From Bradyrhizobium sp. (GTDB taxonomy: Bacteria > Pseudomonadota > Alphaproteobacteria > Rhizobiales > Xanthobacteraceae): a stretch of DNA of 10,516 nucleotides. The stretch's first letter is position 1; the number at the start of each line of letters is the position of its first letter. Positions 6,676-10,516 of the stretch are shown piece by piece. The translations under genes were made by a program, and so were the position numbers. The notes under the pieces are model-generated. The model did not search any database. It was given only the letters and a program-made list of their open reading frames with translations, and was not told the DNA's origin. The DNA lies in assembly GCA_028290305.1 (NCBI GenBank), contig JAQGKC010000040.1, positions 1 to 10,516 on the forward strand. The letters are read 5' to 3'.

Positions 6676-7866
6676 ATGAGCTCGGAAGACATCAAACCTC
6701 CAAGCAAGCGCAGCCTGATAACCGCCGCCGCCGGCGCGGCTCTGCTGGCGAGCGTCCTGGTGGGCTATGGCTTCGTTGATCGCGCCCAGAGCAAGCAGGA
6801 AGTCGTGCAATGGACCAACACGCAGACCATTCCAACGGTCGCCCTCGCGCAAATCATCCCCGGCAGCTCGCATCAAACGCTGACGCTGCCCGGTAACATT
6901 CAACCCTTCAACAAGGCGGCGATCTTCGCCCGGGTTAATGGTTACGTGAAGAGCTGGGATCACGACATCGGATCGCCCGTTAAGGCCGGACAGGCGCTGG
7001 CCGCCATCGATGCGCCCGATCTTGATCAGCAGCTCAGTCAAGCGAAAGCGACGCTGGCAAGTGTCAGGGCCAATCTGCAAATTGCATCGCTGACCGCCGA
7101 CCGCAACAACATCCTGCTGAAAAAGCAGATCGTCGCCCAGCAGCTTGCGGACCAGACCACAGCGGACGCCGTAGCAAAAGAAGCCGTCGTCGACGCCAAC
7201 GAAGCCAACGTCCGGCAGCTCGAGGCTATGCAATCGTTCAAGACGCTCGCCGCCCCCTTTGATGGCGTCGTGACTGCCCGGAACGTGGAGATCGGACAAC
7301 TGATTAGCCCGGGAGGTTCAGGTCCACCACTGTTCGAGGTGTCAGACCTGCATCGCGTTCGCATTTTCGTGCAGGTCCCGCAATCGTTCTCGGCCGGGCT
7401 GGTTCCGGGGTTGAAAGCGACCTTCGAAATGCCGCAGTACCCCGGCGTGCAATTCGACGCGACGGTCTCTCATATTTCCAGGTCGATCAACGCAACTTCA
7501 CACAGCATGCAAGTCGAGCTTCAGGCCGACAACGCAGCCGGCAAGTTTTTCGGCGGCAGTTACTGCAATGTGCATTTCGAAATTCCGGCTGACGCGAATG
7601 TAATAACAATCCCGTCGACCGCGCTCGCGACCGGCAATCTGGGAACGCAGGTCGCGACGCTCGACAGCAGTAACAAGGTGGTTCTCAAGCAGGTGCAGTT
7701 GGGCCGCGACCTCGGTGACAGTGTGGAAGTCGTTTCCGGCCTGTCGCCGTCCGATCGGATCATCAATAATCCGCCAGAGACCGTCGCGGCCGGTGATACG
7801 GTTCGCGTTGCCGCCGCAACACCGACCGCCGCCGCTCCGGCATCAACCTCGACAACGTCTCGGTAA
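6676..7866 (+). CDS. RND efflux periplasmic adaptor (membrane-fusion protein, HlyD/AcrA family)
   Basis: The product is 396 residues. It should link the inner-membrane permease to an outer-membrane channel in the periplasm. An N-terminal membrane anchor lies at about 16-36 with no lipobox cysteine, so it is probably not a lipoprotein. Then come the first lipoyl half (AIFARVNGYVKSWDHDIGSPVKAGQ), a short coiled-coil hairpin (about 112-180, QLSQAKATLASVRANL onward), the second lipoyl half (APFDGVVTARNVEIGQLISPG), beta-barrel and membrane-proximal domains, and an Ala/Thr/Ser-rich tail. The ATG follows the permease stop by 11 nt, with AAGGGGA at 6663-6669. The gene order permease-adaptor is the reverse of acrAB. 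Because of the upstream TAG, about 880 nt may be left untranslated ahead of it, which could reduce its expression by polarity. Confidence 0.93.
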   Translation: MSSEDIKPPSKRSLITAAAGAALLASVLVGYGFVDRAQSKQEVVQWTNTQTIPTVALAQIIPGSSHQTLTLPGNIQPFNKAAIFARVNGYVKSWDHDIGSPVKAGQALAAIDAPDLDQQLSQAKATLASVRANLQIASLTADRNNILLKKQIVAQQLADQTTADAVAKEAVVDANEANVRQLEAMQSFKTLAAPFDGVVTARNVEIGQLISPGGSGPPLFEVSDLHRVRIFVQVPQSFSAGLVPGLKATFEMPQYPGVQFDATVSHISRSINATSHSMQVELQADNAAGKFFGGSYCNVHFEIPADANVITIPSTALATGNLGTQVATLDSSNKVVLKQVQLGRDLGDSVEVVSGLSPSDRIINNPPETVAAGDTVRVAAATPTAAAPASTSTTSR

Positions 7867-7878
7867 TGAGAGGCCGCC

Positions 7879-9030
7879 ATGCGGGTTTGCGCCTATCTTC
7901 CTCCCACCGGACGAGATCTCAGACTGGACTCGTTTCGCGGCCTGGCGAATTGGGCGATCTTCCTGGATCACATCCCGCACGAGCTGCTGAGTTGGGCTGC
8001 GATCAAGAATTATGGCATTAGCGATGCGGCGGACATATTTGTTTTCATATCGGGTTACACCGCCGCCTTTGTGTTCGGGAGAATAATGATCGAGCGGGGC
8101 TATCATGGAGCCGCCGCAAGACTGGTAAAGCGCACCTTGCAACTCTATGCCGCGCACATTATCGTGGTCGTCGTTTATATCGCCGTTATCGCCGGCGTCT
8201 CACGCGGGACGCACGACGCTAACGATCTAAACGTGTTCAACGTCACCGCTTTCGTCAGCAAGCCGCTTTGGGAATTCGTCCAGACGCTGGCGCTGCGATA
8301 CAGGCCGGTCAATCTGGATGTGCTTCCACTCTATATCTTGCTGCTGGGAACGTTTGCTCCAGCGTCGTGGCTGATGATGCGGAAACCGACGCTGATTTTG
8401 GGTTGTTCAATCGCAGTGTATCTCGCCGGACGGCATTTTGGCTGGAATGTTTCGACCTCGCAGTCGGCAGTCCGGTATTTCAACCCGTTCGCCTGGCAGT
8501 TGCTGTTTTTCCTGGGCGCCTGGGTCGGTCTTGGCGGCGCCCGAGCCGTCCAATCAATCATTCGAACACGGACGGTGTTCTGGCTTGCGGTCGCCTACCT
8601 TGTATTTGCTCTGGCGGTAACAACGGCGATCAACTCGCCTCACCGCGGCGATCTTCTCCCTTCCTGGACGCTGGCGCCGTTCGATCCCAACGACAAGACC
8701 ACGCTCGCGCCCCACCGCGTCGTGCATCTGATTGCGCTCGCGATCATCGTCACACGGTTTCTGCCGCAGGATTCGCCCATTCTGAAATGGCGCTCACTGG
8801 CGCCTCTGATCAAAAGCGGCCAGAACTCGCTACCGGTGTTTTGCATTGGCATCGTTCTTTCGTTTTGCGCTCACGCCGCGATCGAATTGAGCCTGAACTC
8901 GCTCTGGGTCCAGATTTTCGCTGGTGCCATGGGTGCACTGCTCATGACGGCTGTCGCCTATTATCGGACCTGGCTTAAGCGGCCAGACCGTATACTTGCT
9001 TCCCAACTTCGACTTGGAGACATCACGTGA
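7879..9030 (+). CDS. opgC: OpgC-like integral-membrane acyltransferase (periplasmic glucan modification)
   Basis: This 383-residue polytopic membrane protein has about ten hydrophobic helices. The N-terminal signature GRDLRLDSFRGLANWAIFLDHIP, followed by ADIFVFISGYTAAFVFG, is characteristic of the OpgC family. Those proteins transfer succinyl (or related acyl) groups to osmoregulated periplasmic glucans, and belong to the wider membrane acyltransferase-3-like group. Length matches the family. The ATG lies 12 nt after the adaptor stop with GAGAGG at 7868-7873, so it is very probably cotranscribed. Glucan synthesis genes opgG/opgH are not in the window, so the acceptor is inferred. The stop overlaps the GTG start of the next gene. 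The symbol is given on family resemblance; the donor group could differ from succinyl. Confidence 0.82.
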   Translation: MRVCAYLPPTGRDLRLDSFRGLANWAIFLDHIPHELLSWAAIKNYGISDAADIFVFISGYTAAFVFGRIMIERGYHGAAARLVKRTLQLYAAHIIVVVVYIAVIAGVSRGTHDANDLNVFNVTAFVSKPLWEFVQTLALRYRPVNLDVLPLYILLLGTFAPASWLMMRKPTLILGCSIAVYLAGRHFGWNVSTSQSAVRYFNPFAWQLLFFLGAWVGLGGARAVQSIIRTRTVFWLAVAYLVFALAVTTAINSPHRGDLLPSWTLAPFDPNDKTTLAPHRVVHLIALAIIVTRFLPQDSPILKWRSLAPLIKSGQNSLPVFCIGIVLSFCAHAAIELSLNSLWVQIFAGAMGALLMTAVAYYRTWLKRPDRILASQLRLGDIT

Positions 9031-9779
9031 CGGGCAGTTTGCCACTGATTTGGCCGGCAATGGCGGCCGCATTCCTGGCGTCACTGGTTGAGGCCGTCGA
9101 AGCTCTGACGATCGTGCTGGCCGTCGCCACAGTTCGCGGCTGGCGTCCCGCCGGGCTTGGCGCATTCGCCGGCCTTGCTGTGCTGGCCGTCATCGTGCTG
9201 ACGCTCGGACCCTTGCTTGGTCAAGTTCCGCTGCATCTGTTGCAGCTCGTGATCGGGATCCTGCTGCTCTTGTTCGGCATGCGCTGGCTGCGAAAGGCGA
9301 TCCTGCGCGCGGCCGGCGTCATCCCGCTGCACGATGAGGCGACCGCGTTCGCAACCGAAACGGCAGAACTGCGCGAACAAGCCCGCCGCAACGAGGCCCG
9401 GCTCGATTGGCTCGCCGCCCTTGCGAGTTTCAAGGCGGTGCTGCTCGAGGGACTAGAGGTCGTGTTCATCGTGATTGCGCTCAGTGCCGGTCGCGGCATG
9501 CTCCTTCCAGCGAGTGCAGGCGCGCTTGCCGCATGCCTGCTGGTCGCCGGACTGGGCTTTATCGTGCATCGGCCCTTAGCGCGGGTTCCGGAAAATACGC
9601 TGAAGTTTGCGGTCGGCGTCATGCTGTCCGCATTTGGCGTGTTTTGGACTGGTGAGGGGCTCGGCGTCGACTGGCCGGGCGCGGATCTCGCCATCGTCGG
9701 ATTCGCAGTGCTGTTTCTCGCCGTCAGCGGCGCGGCGGTCGCCATGCTGCGCTGGCCGAGAGCCGAGGTCTTGCCATGA
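9027..9779 (+). CDS. Polytopic membrane protein, COG4280-like, with duplicated ExxE helices
   Basis: The product is 250 residues with about six to seven hydrophobic helices and a charged central loop (about 101-127, rich in E and R). The start is GTG, overlapping the OpgC stop (GTGA), with GGAG at 9016-9019. The protein looks internally duplicated. LVEAVEALTIVLAV (20-33) parallels LLEGLEVVFIVIAL (139-152), and VPLHLLQLVIGILLLLFG (67-84) parallels VPENTLKFAVGVMLSAFG (187-204). The two ExxE motifs (E22/E25 and E141/E144), each inside a predicted helix, recall the RExxE metal-binding helices of FTR1/EfeU iron permeases, but the arginine is V or L here. I recall such proteins as the uncharacterised family COG4280. 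A metal-transport role is inference. The stop overlaps the next ATG. Confidence 0.78.
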   Translation: MTGSLPLIWPAMAAAFLASLVEAVEALTIVLAVATVRGWRPAGLGAFAGLAVLAVIVLTLGPLLGQVPLHLLQLVIGILLLLFGMRWLRKAILRAAGVIPLHDEATAFATETAELREQARRNEARLDWLAALASFKAVLLEGLEVVFIVIALSAGRGMLLPASAGALAACLLVAGLGFIVHRPLARVPENTLKFAVGVMLSAFGVFWTGEGLGVDWPGADLAIVGFAVLFLAVSGAAVAMLRWPRAEVLP

Positions 9780-9982
9780 GCGCGCTTGCGACCGTGTTGC
9801 GGGAACTGGTCGGACTGTTCGTTGACGATGGCGCGCTGGCGCTGGCGATCATTGCCATCGTTGCGATCGCCGGCATCATGGCAACGCTGCTGCCGGGCGC
9901 GCCGCTGGTAGCGGGCGCCGCCTTGCTATTCGGCTGTCTAGGTGCGCTCCTCGTAAACGCGGCAAGAGCCGGTCGTCGCTGA
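9776..9982 (+). CDS. Small two-helix membrane protein, function unknown
   Basis: The product is 68 residues: a short amphipathic start (LATVLRELVGLFVDDG), then two hydrophobic helices (about 20-39 and 42-61) separated by LPGAP, and a basic tail (ARAGRR) expected to be cytoplasmic. The ATG overlaps the previous stop (ATGA), with CGAGG at 9764-9768 seven bases ahead, so it is translationally coupled to the preceding membrane protein and is probably its small partner. I do not recognise the family. Coding support comes from coupling, hydrophobic pattern and G/C at third positions. Confidence 0.7.
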   Translation: MSALATVLRELVGLFVDDGALALAIIAIVAIAGIMATLLPGAPLVAGAALLFGCLGALLVNAARAGRR

Positions 9983-10288
9983 TTGCATCGCTCGCGGATT
10001 AAGGCCGTCGTGTCGATCAAATCCTTTTTTATCGATCCATTCTTTCTTGAAAGGTACCTTGCCTCTCATTTCCAGGGATCTCTTCAACCGCCGGGCGTCG
10101 GCCGCCATCAACGGTCGTCCATGCGACAACACTTTCCGCGAGAGCACACGTTCCATAACCCTTTTTTCGCATTCCGCGATTCTCGCGTGAGCTTGCTCGG
10201 GTTCAATGCCGACGCGTGAACACAGGAGAGCAAGCACTAAGACTGTCGAGTCGGGAAAGTCGCATTTCCTGGCGCGCTCTCGAAGTTT
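9938..10288 (-). CDS. Possible degraded or start-less minus-strand gene
   Basis: A minus-strand frame runs from just after a TAG (10289-10291) to a stop at 9938. Its middle part looks protein-like: DFPDSTVLVLALLCSRVGIE, then EQAHARIAECEKRVMERVLSRKVLS and RPLMAADARRLKRSLEMRGKV, consistent with charged amphipathic helices. There is no ATG near its beginning; the first usable start is GTG at 10237-10235, giving 99 residues. Its 3' end overlaps the last 45 bases of the small membrane-protein gene, and the final residues look unconstrained. I recognise no family. It could be a remnant of a longer gene or chance. Confidence 0.27.
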   Translation of the reverse strand, partial: KLRERARKCDFPDSTVLVLALLCSRVGIEPEQAHARIAECEKRVMERVLSRKVLSHGRPLMAADARRLKRSLEMRGKVPFKKEWIDKKGFDRHDGLNPRAMQSATTGSCRVYEERT

Positions 10289-10374
10289 CTATCCGTTAAT
10301 GCTCGACTGCAGAACTCGGTCTGCGCATATTGGACGCTCCCGATGACCAATGATCCTAGCCTCATGCAAATTAG

Positions 10375-10516
10375 GTACGCGCAACAGCTAGTTGCGCAAA
10401 TTCGCCACCAACTTCACACCTCTGTCGGGCCCTCACTTTCGAGGAAGTTGTGGAGCGCTATCGGGGCACGAAGGGAGGACACGCGATCGCCGGCGGTGCC
10501 AGCACGGCCAGCACCG
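10375..10516 (+). CDS. Possible partial gene running off the right edge (LTFEEVVERYRG stretch)
   Basis: After a TAG at 10372-10374, one plus-strand frame is open to the window end. From 10432 it reads LTFEEVVERYRG, which looks like the start of an amphipathic helix in a small DNA-binding or excisionase-type protein. No ATG precedes it in this frame, and the residues after it (GTKGGHAIAGGAS) look low in complexity. It may be a fragment, a gene with a non-ATG start or chance. Confidence 0.2.
10379..10397. repeat. Short perfect hairpin (7-bp stem, 5-nt loop)
   Basis: GCGCAAC at 10379-10385 and GTTGCGC at 10391-10397 are exact inverted copies around AGCTA. No T-run follows on either strand, so an intrinsic terminator is unlikely. 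An operator or structured leader for a gene starting beyond the right edge is possible. Confidence 0.4.

Larger units (their letters stand above)
9983..10516. other. Terminal region without a firm gene
   Basis: Over 500 bases follow the operon without a confident gene. The base composition is lower in GC than the operon, with T-rich tracts (10025-10030) and a perfect 10-bp palindrome AAGGTACCTT (10051-10060). I see no clean intrinsic terminator, although the T-run soon after the last stop is where one might be expected. A weak minus-strand frame (9938-10288), a hairpin (10379-10397) and an open plus-strand frame at the right edge are listed separately. Confidence 0.5.

Noticed and set aside
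10014..10060. Intrinsic terminator for the five-gene operon
   Set aside because: A T-run (10025-10030) and a palindrome (10051-10060) are present, but the palindrome follows the T-run instead of preceding it and no GC-rich stem directly abuts the T-run.
9983..10219. 78-codon plus-strand frame after the operon
   Set aside because: It starts immediately after the previous stop without a ribosome-binding site. The translation lacks structure, and the opposite strand looks more protein-like.

Overview
The window looks like a chromosomal segment of an alphaproteobacterium, most plausibly Bradyrhizobium or a close relative (Nitrobacteraceae). This is inferred from high GC with strong G/C preference at third codon positions, and from protein styles: an OpgC-type glucan acyltransferase, a rhizobial-looking LysR regulator and a COG4280-like membrane protein. 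No marker gene fixes the taxon.

Layout. (1) 1-196: upstream region with a long imperfect hairpin (27-100) flanked by 7-bp direct repeats, then a tandem 8-bp direct repeat at 124-142 that looks like a response-regulator operator. (2) 197-2199, plus strand: a two-component pair, an OmpR/PhoB-type regulator overlapping a QseC/TctE-type histidine kinase. (3) 3220-2324, minus strand: a LysR-type regulator, convergent with the kinase and divergent from the next operon. (4) 3485-9982, plus strand: a tight five-gene run of RND efflux permease, membrane-fusion protein, OpgC-like acyltransferase, a polytopic membrane protein and a two-helix small membrane protein. Junctions are 11 nt, 12 nt, a 4-nt overlap and a 4-nt overlap. 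(5) 9983-10516: mostly non-coding or degraded sequence, with a weak minus-strand reading frame, a short hairpin and a possible gene fragment at the right edge.

Two observations stand out. First, the RND permease gene carries one in-frame TAG at codon 767. The same frame continues for 292 open codons and encodes the rest of a normal 1059-residue permease, so the gene is split by a single, apparently recent nonsense change (or a base error, or a readthrough codon). Second, the half-site GCTAAGTC occurs as an exact 11-bp-period direct repeat in front of the response regulator. It recurs with the same CTAA-N7-CTAA geometry in front of the RND operon, at a similar distance from the start codon. 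This predicts that the two-component system controls both itself and the efflux/OpgC operon, with the LysR regulator as a second input.

Working model (inference): an envelope-stress or metal/antimicrobial response module. A sensor kinase and a LysR protein control an efflux pump, now possibly disabled, together with a periplasmic-glucan-modifying acyltransferase and a membrane protein whose duplicated ExxE helices resemble those of FTR1-type metal permeases. No outer-membrane factor is encoded here.
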